From contig NZ_JOGX01000107.1 in the NCBI RefSeq assembly GCF_000719555.1, positions 1 through 20,665 of the forward strand: 20,665 bases of DNA. The letters are read 5' to 3'. The position numbers were made by a program, and so were the translations under genes. The first letter of the stretch is position 1. Every line of letters begins with the position of its first letter. The notes under the pieces are model-generated. The model had not been told where the DNA came from and did not search any database. It was given only the letters and a program-made list of their open reading frames with translations. This document shows positions 1 through 8,080 of the stretch, piece by piece. The DNA is from Streptomyces sp. NRRL F-5727 (lineage in GTDB: Bacteria > Actinomycetota > Actinomycetes > Streptomycetales > Streptomycetaceae).

Positions 1-2
1 TC

Positions 3-587
3 GGGGGGATGCGGGGCGGGGTGGGGACGGCGGGTCTGCGTCTGGGGTCGGGGATCACGGTGGCGGCCCTGGTGGTGGTGAACGCGGTGGGTTCGGCGGT
101 CGATCCGGCGTCCGGTGTGCTGTACGGCGGGCTCTTCGAGGAGGGTCCGGCCGGCGCGGGGGCGGTGCGGCCGGCGCGGGCGGTGCACGAGGCGGCGGTG
201 CGGCGGCTGGCCGAGGCGCGTGCCGCGTCGGTCCGGCCGCCGCTGAACACGACGCTGGCGGTGGTGGCCACGGACGCGGTGCTGACGCGCGCGCAGGCGC
301 AGAAGGTGGCGGGGACGGCGCACGACGGGATCGCGCGGGCGATCCGGCCGGTGCATCTGATGAACGACGGCGACACGGTCTTCGCGCTCGCCACGGGGGC
401 CCGTGAGCTGCCGGCCGGGGAGGGGCCGCTGGCCCTGAACGAGGTCCTGGCGGCCGGCGCGGACCTGGTGACGCGGGCGATCGTCCGCGCGGTCCTGGCG
501 GCGCCGGCGGGGCTGCGCGGGCCGGGGGGCGACTTCCCCTCGTACGGGGAGCTGTACGGCCCGGCCCCGGAGCCATACTCCCGGTAA
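3..587 (+). CDS. P1-family (DmpA/ThnT-like) N-terminal-nucleophile peptidase, 5'-truncated by the window
   Basis: The reading frame is open from the window edge to a TAA at 585-587, so only the C-terminal part (about 194 residues) is seen. Family members are aminopeptidases, D-esterases or pantetheine hydrolases that cut themselves into alpha and beta chains, freeing an N-terminal Ser/Thr nucleophile. What is visible: a VVVNAVG segment before the cleavage site, then P-L-N-T-T-L-A-V-V-A-T-D-A, where ThnT-type cleavage would fall between Asn (246-248) and Thr (249-251), followed by AHDGIARAIRP and DGDTVFALATG. These are beta-chain hallmarks. The substrate cannot be told. No signal peptide can be judged because the start is missing. 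The ATG at 9-11 is internal to the family domain, not the real start. Confidence 0.88.
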   Translation, partial: GGMRGGVGTAGLRLGSGITVAALVVVNAVGSAVDPASGVLYGGLFEEGPAGAGAVRPARAVHEAAVRRLAEARAASVRPPLNTTLAVVATDAVLTRAQAQKVAGTAHDGIARAIRPVHLMNDGDTVFALATGARELPAGEGPLALNEVLAAGADLVTRAIVRAVLAAPAGLRGPGGDFPSYGELYGPAPEPYSR

Positions 588-609
588 CAGAAGGGGAGTT
601 GGGAGGGTG

Positions 610-646
610 GAGGGGGGCGGGAACTTCCGTCGGCGGCCCCTCGTTT
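610..646 (+). terminator. Possible terminator after the P1 peptidase gene
   Basis: GAGGGG (610-615) can pair with CCCCTC (637-642), and a GTTTT run follows at 643-647. The loop is long (21 nt) and the stem short, so the support is weak. It lies in the 143-nt gap between the peptidase stop and the next gene. Confidence 0.3.
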
Positions 647-730
647 TCCGTAACCCCGGCCCCGTTGTCGGACCCAGGGACTACGTTAAGCAAGCACCAA
701 GTGACATGCGGCGACGGCCTGGAGACCCTC

Positions 731-1507
731 TTGAACGATCCGCGGGATCACCTCGATCCGTACGAGACGACCGAGACGCACGTCGAGCGGCTTCTCGGCC
801 GGGCGCTCAACTCCTTCGACCTGCCCGACGCGATGGTGGAGCGCCTGGAGTCGGCGCTCGCCCACTCCACCGCGCTGCACTCCTCGCACCACAGCTCCTC
901 GCTGCACCGCACCACCTACCGCCACACCTATCTGCTGTCCGACGGCAGCGTCCTCGTCCTGTGGGAGCTCACGCACAACGCGGGCCGGGACGGCGCCGAG
1001 CAGCACGAGCTGTACACGGAGGAGGCGGAGGCCCGGCTGGCCGCCTCGCGGCTGCCCGCGGGTCCGCTGCCGGAGTGGACCGTGGAGCGGGCCGACGGGC
1101 GGCCGCTCGGCGAGGACGACGACCTGACGGCGCTCGGTGCGCTGCTGGCCCGTCCGATACCCGCCCAGCCCCGGATGTACGTGCCGGACAACTCGGCGGA
1201 CCACGCCCGCCGCGTCCTGCGCCGCGCGGAGAACGAGGACCGGCCGGGCGAGCGGACGGCCCGCCGGCTGCGGATCGCCTTCGCCCACCACATCACCCAG
1301 GTCTTCGGCCGCCACTGCCCGGTGGAGGGCGGCCGGGAGGCCGGCTTCACCCTCTACGAGCACCAGTTCCTGCTGCTCGACGGCACCGAGGTGAGCCTCT
1401 GGGAGGTCGAGCACACCGCCACCCCGGACGGCCGGCACATGTGCGAGGTGTACGAGTCGGAGGCCGCGGCCCGCGGGGCGATGGAGGCCCGCTCCCGCGT
1501 CGTCTGA
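731..1507 (+). CDS. DUF6227 family protein, unknown function
   Basis: This matches a Streptomyces-restricted family that I recognise by its 'DPYETTETHVERLLGRAL' opening and its 'DGTEVSLWEVEHTATPDGRHMCEVY' end; no function is established. I chose the TTG at 731 because GGAG (721-724) sits six bases upstream; GTG 701 and TTG 599 are in-frame alternatives with no ribosome site. The 258-residue product has no signal peptide or membrane segment, so it is probably cytosolic. It is an internal duplication: a half at about residues 17-102 resembles a half at about 158-246, both holding H-x-x-R-x-L-x-R-A, a later A-H, and Y-x-H-x-x-LL-x-DG-x-x-x-x-LWE-x-x-H. The gene converges on the glycosyltransferase gene, with only 25 nt between the stops. 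Confidence 0.8.
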   Translation: MNDPRDHLDPYETTETHVERLLGRALNSFDLPDAMVERLESALAHSTALHSSHHSSSLHRTTYRHTYLLSDGSVLVLWELTHNAGRDGAEQHELYTEEAEARLAASRLPAGPLPEWTVERADGRPLGEDDDLTALGALLARPIPAQPRMYVPDNSADHARRVLRRAENEDRPGERTARRLRIAFAHHITQVFGRHCPVEGGREAGFTLYEHQFLLLDGTEVSLWEVEHTATPDGRHMCEVYESEAAARGAMEARSRVV

Positions 1508-1538
1508 GCCGCGGCGGACCCGCCGGCCCGGCTCAGAC
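1502..1538. terminator. Bidirectional terminator palindrome containing both stop codons
   Basis: GTCTGAGCC (1502-1510) pairs perfectly with GGCTCAGAC (1530-1538). Inside it CGGCGG (1512-1517) can pair with CCGCCG (1520-1525). Both convergent genes end with Val-stop encoded inside the 9-bp arms (TGA at 1505-1507 on plus, TGA at 1535-1533 on minus). No T-tract follows, which is common for Streptomyces terminators. Confidence 0.6.
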
Positions 1539-2633
1539 CTGGGCCGGCACTCCCAGGGCCCGTACGGCGAACTCACGGTTGGCCAGGGTCTGCTCGCGGT
1601 ACGGCGCGGGCAGGTCCGGCAGGGCGAGGAGGCGGTCGCAGGCGGCGAGCGAGGCGGCGTGGTCGCCGACCCAGTAGGCGGTGATCGAGTACTCGAAGAG
1701 CAGCCCCCAGCGGTAGACCCACGGCTGGACGAAGAGCAGGTCCTCGGTGGGCGCGGGCCGGTCGACGGCGTCCGTCAGCAGGGCGTGCGCGGTGTGGTGA
1801 CGGCCCGCCAGCCGGAGTCGTGAGGCCAGTTCGTACACGGCCTCCAGGCGTTCCGGGCGGGCCTCCCGGGCGCGGACGAGGGCGTCCTGGCCGGCGGGCC
1901 AGTCGCCGGCCTCGGCGGCCAGCACCCCGGCCTGGAGCAGCGCGTAGTAGACCTCCTCGGCCCAGCCGCCCATGGCCGCGCGCCGCTCGTAGAGTCCGAT
2001 CGCCTCGCCCGTGCGGCCCATGTCCCGCATGGTCTGGGCGAGGTAGAAGACCGTGCGCGGATTGCCCGGGTCGCGGACGAGTTCGGCGCCGAGGAGGCGG
2101 GCGTCCCGCTCGAACTTGTCGTGCCGTGAGCCGCCGTCGGCGTGGTCCTCGATGACCAGCGCGTCCAGGTTCCGCTGCTCGTCGTGGCGGTCGGCGGTCA
2201 GGTACTCGTGGGTGACGCCCTCGTACCGCCAGGGGAGCTCCGCCCGGACCAGGCGCTTGATCCGGTACTCCACCTCGCCCTCGTGGCGCAGCATGTACGC
2301 GTCGGCCGTCAGCTCCGGCAGCGGCCCGTCCTGGCGCAGCACGTGGTCGGCGTCGAGGAGCAGCAGGTAGCCGTCCCGGCCGGCGGCGCGGAGCCGCTCC
2401 CGGGCGCGGGCGATGTTCAGGCTGCGGTTGTGCCCGAAGTTCACCCAGGGCTCCTCGACCAGCTCCCCCGGGATCCCGTCGAGGGCCTTTCTGATCAGGT
2501 CCTGGGTGCCGTCGGTGGAGCCGGTGTCGGAGATGACCCAGGTGTCCACGAGGTCTCGGACGGAGGCGAGGCACCGCTCGATGACCGAGGACTCGTTCTT
2601 GACGATCATGCACAAGCAGAGGGACGGCCGCAT
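1533..2633 (-). CDS. Family 2 glycosyltransferase with C-terminal TPR-like helices
   Basis: The 366-residue protein carries a GT-A fold: SLCLCMIVKNES at residues 4-15, S-D-T-G-S-T-D-G at 35-42 (nucleotide-sugar binding), a D-A-D metal site at 94-96 in LLLDADH, and RYEGVTHEYL at 136-145, a motif of the subfamily with SunS-like members. From about residue 180 the sequence is alpha-helical and TPR-like. GT-A plus TPR is the architecture of the peptide S-glycosyltransferase SunS, which makes a peptide or protein acceptor plausible, though many relatives are uncharacterised. The ATG at 2633 is followed at once by conserved family sequence; only a weak GAGAAG lies upstream. No signal peptide or TM segment is seen, so it acts in the cytoplasm. 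It is divergent from a Thr-rich collagen-like gene, a candidate substrate by inference. Confidence 0.85.
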   Translation of the reverse strand: MRPSLCLCMIVKNESSVIERCLASVRDLVDTWVISDTGSTDGTQDLIRKALDGIPGELVEEPWVNFGHNRSLNIARARERLRAAGRDGYLLLLDADHVLRQDGPLPELTADAYMLRHEGEVEYRIKRLVRAELPWRYEGVTHEYLTADRHDEQRNLDALVIEDHADGGSRHDKFERDARLLGAELVRDPGNPRTVFYLAQTMRDMGRTGEAIGLYERRAAMGGWAEEVYYALLQAGVLAAEAGDWPAGQDALVRAREARPERLEAVYELASRLRLAGRHHTAHALLTDAVDRPAPTEDLLFVQPWVYRWGLLFEYSITAYWVGDHAASLAACDRLLALPDLPAPYREQTLANREFAVRALGVPAQV

Positions 2634-2818
2634 GGCAACACCACTTCTCGCGGTTCGGTCGGGGGGCGACGGTAGGCACGGCCCGGCGGGGGCGCGGCGG
2701 CGGCGCGCCGACAGGGGGTTCCGCGTTCGCCGTCGCGTACGCATCCATTCGGCTGGCCCCGCTAGGCCATGGCGCTGAGAGTGCCTTCGGGGCCGTCAAG
2801 TCTTCGCAGCCGCGATCC

Positions 2819-3936
<1,118 letters not shown>

Positions 3937-3941
3937 GCTGA

Positions 3942-3994
3942 GCCGGACGAGGGGCGGTGCGCTCGCGGTGCGCACCGCCCCTCGCGGGTCCGGC
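3942..3994. terminator. Strong hairpin terminator of the collagen-like gene
   Basis: CGAGGGGCGGTGCGC (3948-3962) pairs perfectly with 3970-3984 around a 7-nt loop. GCCGGA (3942-3947) and TCCGGC (3989-3994) extend the stem past a 4-nt bulge. It lies 6 nt after the TGA of the plus-strand gene and also faces the convergent fruA end. Confidence 0.8.
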
Positions 3995-4014
3995 CCCTCC
4001 TGTCCAGGGGCCGG
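3990..4014 (-). terminator. Hairpin terminator directly after fruA
   Basis: CCGGCCCCT (3990-3998) and AGGGGCCGG (4006-4014) form a 9-bp stem with a 7-nt loop, touching the fruA stop codon (4015-4017). It shares bases 3990-3994 with the neighbouring larger hairpin, so the two structures exclude each other at that point. Confidence 0.65.
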
Positions 4015-6018
4015 TCAGGCGGCCACGGTCACCTTCGCGTCGGCGGCCGTGGCGGTGGTCTCGGTTCCCTCCGGGGCGGTCTTCCGCATGCTCTTCAGCA
4101 GGATGACGAGTGCGGCGCTGACCAGGACGCCCGCCAGGATCGCGAGCAGGTACAGGAACGGGTTGCCGATCAGCGGGATGACGAACACCCCGCCGTGCGG
4201 GGCCCGCAGGGTGCACTCGAAGGCCATCGACAGGGCGCCGGTGACGGCGCCGCCCGCCATCGCGGCCGGGATGACCCGCAGCGGGTCGGCGGCGGCGAAG
4301 GGGATCGCGCCCTCCGTGATGAAGGAGGCGCCGAGGACCCAGGCGGCCTTGCCGTTCTCGCGCTCGGTCCTCGTGAAGAGCCGGCCGCGGACCGCGGTGG
4401 CCAGGGCCATCGCCAGCGGCGGGACCATGCCGGCGGCCATGACCGCGGCCATCACCTTGAGGGAGCCCTCGTTCGGGGTGGCGAGGCCGCCGACCGCGAA
4501 GGCGTACGCGACCTTGTTGAGCGGACCGCCGAGGTCGAAGCACATCATCAGGCCGAGGATCACGCCCAGGATGACCGCGTTGGCGCCGGAGAGGCCGGAG
4601 AGCCAGTCGGTGAGGGCGGACTGGAGGCCCGCGATCGGCTTGCCGATCACCAGGAACATCAGGAAGCCGACGGCGATCGACGACAGCAGCGGGATCACGA
4701 CCACCGGCATGATGCCCCGCAGCGCGGCGGGGACCCGCACCCGCTGGATCGCGAGGACGGTGCCGCCCGCGAGGAGACCGGCGGCGAGACCGCCGAGGAA
4801 GCCCGCGTCGATGGTCAGCGCGATGGAGCCGCCGACGAAGCCGGGCACGAGACCGGGCCGGTCCGCCATCCCGTACGCGATGTAGCCGGCGAGCACCGGC
4901 ACCAGGAAGGCGAACGCGAGGCCGCCGATCTGGAACATCAGCGCGGCCCAGCTGTCGATCTGCCCCCAGGCGAAGTGCTCGGCGACGGACGGGGCCTTGT
5001 CGATGTCGTAGCCGCCGAGGGCGAAGCCCAGGGCGATCAGGAGACCGCCGGCCGCGACGAACGGCACCATGTAACTCACGCCGGACATCAGCCACTTGCG
5101 CAGCCTGGTGCCGTACCCCTCCGCGGGCTCCCCGGCCCGCTCGACGGGGGTGGGCGCCGCGGCGGCGGTCGTCTCGCCGCGCTCGGCCCTGCCGCGCACC
5201 TCGCCGATCAGCTCGGCGGGCCGGTTGATGCCGGCCTTGACGCCGACGTCGACGGTCGGCTTGCCGGCGAACCGTTCCTTCTCCCGTACGGGCACGTCGT
5301 GGGCGAAGATCACGCCGTCGGCGGCCGCGACGACCGCCGGGTCGAGCCGGGTGAAGCCGGCCGAGCCCTGGGTCTCCACGACGAGCTCGACGCCCGCCTC
5401 CCGGCCGGCCTTCTCCAGCGCCTCGGCGGCCATGTAGGTGTGCGCGATGCCGGTGGGGCAGGAGGTGACGGCGACGATCCGGAAGGGACGCGCCTCCGCG
5501 ACCGGGGCGTCCGGCTCCGGCGCGGGCACGGTCTCCGGCGCGGGCACGGTCTCCGGCGCGGGCACGGGCGCCGGCGCCTCCTCCCCCGCGATCATCGCCG
5601 CCGCCTCCGCCGGGGAGTCCACGGCCCGCAGCGCGCCGGTGAACCGCTCGTCCATCAGCTGCCGGGCCAGCGACGACAGGATCGTCAGATGGGCGTCGTC
5701 GGCGCCGGCCGGGGCGGCGATCAGGAAGATCAGGTCCGCCGGGCCGTCGGGGGCGCCGAAGTCGACGCCGGCGGCCGAGCGGCCGAAGGCGAGGGTCGGC
5801 TCGGTGACATGGGCGCTGCGGCAGTGCGGGATGCCGATGCCGCCGTCCAGGCCGGTCGGCATCTGGGCCTCGCGGGCGGCGACGTCGGCCAGGAAGCCGT
5901 CCAGGTCGGTCACCCGGCCGAGCGCGACCATGCGCTCGGCCAGCGAGCGGGCCGCCGCCTCCTTGGTGTCGGCGGACAGGTCGAGGTCGACCAGGTCCGC
6001 GGTGATCATGGTGCTCAT
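4015..6018 (-). CDS. fruA: Fructose PTS permease, EIIA-EIIB-EIIC fusion
   Basis: This membrane protein imports fructose and phosphorylates it to fructose 1-phosphate using phosphate from HPr. Of 667 residues, 1-145 are EIIA with the phospho-acceptor His65 in GIGIPH; 147-175 are a Pro/Glu-rich linker with a repeated PETVPA unit; 178-275 are EIIB with Cys187 in VTSCPTGIAHTYMAAEAL; and about 303-655 are EIIC with multiple membrane helices beginning WLMSGVSYMVPFVAAGG. Domain order and length are those of actinobacterial FruA. The ATG at 6018 has AAGGGAG (6031-6025) six bases upstream and overlaps the fruK stop as ATGA, implying translational coupling. Last gene of the operon fruR-fruK-fruA. Confidence 0.96.
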   Translation of the reverse strand: MSTMITADLVDLDLSADTKEAAARSLAERMVALGRVTDLDGFLADVAAREAQMPTGLDGGIGIPHCRSAHVTEPTLAFGRSAAGVDFGAPDGPADLIFLIAAPAGADDAHLTILSSLARQLMDERFTGALRAVDSPAEAAAMIAGEEAPAPVPAPETVPAPETVPAPEPDAPVAEARPFRIVAVTSCPTGIAHTYMAAEALEKAGREAGVELVVETQGSAGFTRLDPAVVAAADGVIFAHDVPVREKERFAGKPTVDVGVKAGINRPAELIGEVRGRAERGETTAAAAPTPVERAGEPAEGYGTRLRKWLMSGVSYMVPFVAAGGLLIALGFALGGYDIDKAPSVAEHFAWGQIDSWAALMFQIGGLAFAFLVPVLAGYIAYGMADRPGLVPGFVGGSIALTIDAGFLGGLAAGLLAGGTVLAIQRVRVPAALRGIMPVVVIPLLSSIAVGFLMFLVIGKPIAGLQSALTDWLSGLSGANAVILGVILGLMMCFDLGGPLNKVAYAFAVGGLATPNEGSLKVMAAVMAAGMVPPLAMALATAVRGRLFTRTERENGKAAWVLGASFITEGAIPFAAADPLRVIPAAMAGGAVTGALSMAFECTLRAPHGGVFVIPLIGNPFLYLLAILAGVLVSAALVILLKSMRKTAPEGTETTATAADAKVTVAA
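5515..5568 (-). repeat. 18-bp tandem repeat in the EIIA-EIIB linker of fruA
   Basis: Three head-to-tail copies of CTCCGGCGCGGGCACGGT (plus-strand text), the third with one mismatch at its last base. In the protein they give a repeated PAPETV unit, so copy-number change lengthens the linker by six residues. Confidence 0.85.
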
Positions 6019-6968
6019 CGCGGGCTCCCTTGCTCGCTGAGGACGGCGTCCAGGGGTACGTCGGAGGTGACGGTCACGGCGGCCGGGTCGAGGTCCGCCG
6101 GGGTGGGCATCTGACTGCCGGGCAGCTGGACGGCGGCGGCGCCGTGGGCGACGGCGGCGGCCAGCGCCTCCGGCCCTTCGCCACCCGCGGCCAGGAAGCC
6201 GGCGAGGGAGGCGTCGCCCGCGCCGACGTCCGAGCGGACGGCGGGGACGGCGGCGCTGCCGAACCAGGTGCCGGCGGCGCTGACGAGCAGCTGCCCGTCG
6301 GCGCCGAGGCTGGCCAGGACCGCGCCCGCGCCCCGCTCCCGTACCTCCTCGGCGGCCTTCACGGCGTCGCCGACGGTGTGGAGGGGGCGGCCGACGGCCT
6401 CGGCGAGCTCGTCCGCGTTGGGCTTCACGACGTCCGGCCGGGCGGTGAGGGCGGCGAGCAGCGAGGGCCCCGAGGTGTCGAGGGCGATCCGGGCGCCGGC
6501 GCCGTGGGCGCGGGCGACGAGCCGGGCGTACCACTCGGGGGCGAGGCCGCGCGGGAGGCTGCCGCAGCAGGCGATCCAGGCGGCGGCCGGGGAGTGCGCG
6601 CCGACGGTGGCGAGGAGCGACTCGGCCTCCTCGGGGGTGAGTTCGGGGCCGGGCGCGTTGATCTTCGTCAGGGTGCCGTCCGGCTCCGCGAGGGCGATGT
6701 TGGAGCGGGTCTGGCCGGCGACCGGGACCGGGGCGACCTCGATGCCCTGGCCGGCGAGGAGCTGGGCGACGAGGGCGCCGGGGGCGCCGCCGAGGGGGAC
6801 GACGGCGACGGTGCGCCGGCCGGCGGCGGCGACCGCGCGGGAGACGTTGACGCCCTTGCCGCCGGGGTCGACGCGTTCGGCGGTGGCCCGCAGGACCTCG
6901 CCGCGGTCGAGGCCGGGGACCTCGTACGTACGGTCCAGGGAGGGGTTGGGGGTGACGGTGAGGATCAT
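6015..6968 (-). CDS. fruK: 1-phosphofructokinase (PfkB/ribokinase family)
   Basis: It phosphorylates fructose 1-phosphate to fructose 1,6-bisphosphate with ATP, feeding glycolysis after FruA uptake. The 317-residue protein has PfkB signature 1 (GGKGVNVSRA, residues 36-45), GSLPRG (136-141), KPNADEL (182-188) and the C-terminal signature V-G-A-G-D (248-252), in which Asp252 is the expected catalytic base. The last signature usually reads TGAGD; here Val replaces Thr. The start ATG overlaps the fruR stop by ATGA (6965-6968) and the stop overlaps the fruA start in the same way (6015-6018), so all three genes are coupled. Confidence 0.95.
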   Translation of the reverse strand: MILTVTPNPSLDRTYEVPGLDRGEVLRATAERVDPGGKGVNVSRAVAAAGRRTVAVVPLGGAPGALVAQLLAGQGIEVAPVPVAGQTRSNIALAEPDGTLTKINAPGPELTPEEAESLLATVGAHSPAAAWIACCGSLPRGLAPEWYARLVARAHGAGARIALDTSGPSLLAALTARPDVVKPNADELAEAVGRPLHTVGDAVKAAEEVRERGAGAVLASLGADGQLLVSAAGTWFGSAAVPAVRSDVGAGDASLAGFLAAGGEGPEALAAAVAHGAAAVQLPGSQMPTPADLDPAAVTVTSDVPLDAVLSEQGSPR

Positions 6969-7726
6969 GCGCGGACGACTTCCGTTCCGGCGGCCTCGAT
7001 GGCCGCGGCGGTCTCGGGGGCGAGGCCGCTGTCGGTGATCAGCAGGTCGACGTCGGCGAGGGCGCCGAAGCGGGCGAAGTGCTCCTCGCCGTGCTTGGCG
7101 GAGTCGGCGAGGAGGACGACCCGGCGGGCGGAGGCGAGGACGGCCCGCTTCACGGCCGCCTCGGCGAGGTCGGGGGTGGTGAGGCCGTGCTCGGCGGAGA
7201 AGCCGTTGGCGCCGACGAAGGCGACGTCGGCGCGGATCTCGCCGTAGGCGCGCAGCGCCCAGGCGTCGACGGCGGCCCGGGTGCGGTGCCGGACGCGGCC
7301 GCCGACCAGGTGCAGGTCGATGCCGGGGTGGTCGGCGAGCCGGGCGGCGGCGGGCAGCGCGTGGGTGACGACGGTGAGCGCGCTGTCGAGGGGGAAGGCG
7401 GCGGCGAGCCGGGCGACCGTGGAGCCGGCGTCGAGGACGACGCTGCCCTCGCCGGGCAGTTCGGCCAGGGCGGCGGCGACGATGCGGTCCTTCTCGTCGG
7501 CGGCGACCGCCTCGCGCTCGGCGAGGTCGGGCTCGAAGTCGAGCCGGCCGGCGGGGATGGCGCCGCCGTGCACCCGGCGGACGAGCCCGGCCCGGTCGAG
7601 GGCCTTCAGGTCGCGCCGTACGGTCTCGGCGGTGACCTGGAACTCCTCGGCGAGGGAGAGGACGTCGACCCGGCCGCTCTCGCGGGCGAGCCGGAGGATC
7701 TCTTGCTGTCGCTCGGGTGCGTACAT
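6965..7726 (-). CDS. fruR: DeoR/GlpR-family regulator of the fructose operon
   Basis: The 253-residue cytosolic DNA-binding protein probably represses its own operon until a fructose phosphate binds. An N-terminal DeoR helix-turn-helix covers about residues 5-57, with the recognition helix near VTAETVRRDLKAL and the family tail RVHGGA (51-56). The effector domain (about 75-230) has the sugar-phosphate motif D-A-G-S-T (99-103), and GANGF and LADSAKHG follow. The ATG at 7726 starts the canonical MYAPERQQ-I sequence; no good SD precedes it, and the 5' untranslated region appears to be only about 40 nt, containing a palindrome. First gene of the fruR-fruK-fruA operon. Confidence 0.93.
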   Translation of the reverse strand: MYAPERQQEILRLARESGRVDVLSLAEEFQVTAETVRRDLKALDRAGLVRRVHGGAIPAGRLDFEPDLAEREAVAADEKDRIVAAALAELPGEGSVVLDAGSTVARLAAAFPLDSALTVVTHALPAAARLADHPGIDLHLVGGRVRHRTRAAVDAWALRAYGEIRADVAFVGANGFSAEHGLTTPDLAEAAVKRAVLASARRVVLLADSAKHGEEHFARFGALADVDLLITDSGLAPETAAAIEAAGTEVVRA

Positions 7727-7727
7727 G

Positions 7728-7767
7728 GTGGTTTCGTGTCCGTTCGGTGCCCGAACCTGTGGTTTCG
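7728..7767 (-). promoter_or_regulatory. Likely FruR operator: palindrome flanked by direct repeats
   Basis: GTTCGG-TGC-CCGAAC (7742-7756) is an inverted repeat with a 3-bp centre. GTGGTTTCG occurs on both sides (7728-7736 and 7759-7767), start to start 31 bp, about three helical turns. One direct repeat overlaps the predicted transcription start, and the palindrome lies just downstream of it, fitting repression by FruR. The regulator identity is inferred. Confidence 0.55.
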
Positions 7768-7772
7768 GTGTC

Positions 7773-7801
7773 AGGCTACGCCTCCGTTTCCCCGAAGTAA
7801 A
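7773..7801 (-). promoter_or_regulatory. Predicted promoter of the fru operon
   Basis: On the minus strand TTTACT (7801-7796) and TAGCCT (7778-7773) are separated by 17 bp, close to the HrdB-type consensus TTGACN/TAnnnT. The transcript would start near 7766, about 40 nt before the fruR start. Confidence 0.55.
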
Positions 7802-7836
7802 CGGATCCGGGCATTCAAGCGGGCATGAACGGACAT

Positions 7837-7852
7837 CGGGTCCAAAGACCCG
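7837..7852. terminator. Small hairpin between the exporter gene and the fru promoter
   Basis: CGGGTC (7837-7842) and GACCCG (7847-7852) form a 6-bp stem with a CAAA loop (plus-strand text). Lying between the repeat array and the fru promoter, it could stop read-through from the exporter gene. No T-tract is present. Confidence 0.35.
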
Positions 7853-7871
7853 GGCATGCGGACGCCGAAGG

Positions 7872-8058
7872 ACCCGGGGCACGGGGAAGGGCCGGGGCAC
7901 GGGCAAGGCCCCGGCGCGGGAAAGGGCCGGGCACGGGAAGGCCCGGGCACGCGGAAGGCCCGGGCACGCGGAAGGGCCCCGGCACGGGAAGGGCCCCGGC
8001 ACGGGAAGGGCCCCGGCACGGGAAGGGCCCCGGCACGGGAAGGGCCCCGGCACGGGAA
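7872..8058. repeat. 17-bp tandem repeat array, 11 units
   Basis: Five identical copies of GGGCCCCGGCACGGGAA fill 7974-8058. Two identical copies of a variant (GGCCCGGGCACGCGGAA) fill 7940-7973. Four more degenerate units of 16-18 bp extend left to 7872. Total length 187 bp is exactly 11 x 17. Unit homogeneity rises towards the exporter gene end. Confidence 0.92.
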
Positions 8059-8080
8059 GGGCCACGAGCCGTCGCAGGGC

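Larger units (their letters stand above)
7727..8080. other. 354-nt intergenic region between exporter gene and fruR
   Basis: From right to left: 22 nt after the exporter stop, an 11-unit 17-bp repeat array, a small hairpin, the predicted fru promoter and the operator. The long ORFs through the array are open only because the unit lacks stops in any frame; a 17-bp period would shift frame at every unit, so I call it non-coding. Confidence 0.75.

Noticed and set aside
599..730. Upstream extension of the DUF6227 gene to TTG 599
   Set aside because: No SD before 599, and the extra residues do not resemble the family, whose similarity begins at NDPRDHLDPYETTE.
7872..8058. CRISPR array
   Set aside because: Units are directly adjacent with no unique spacers, only 17 bp long, and no cas genes are nearby.
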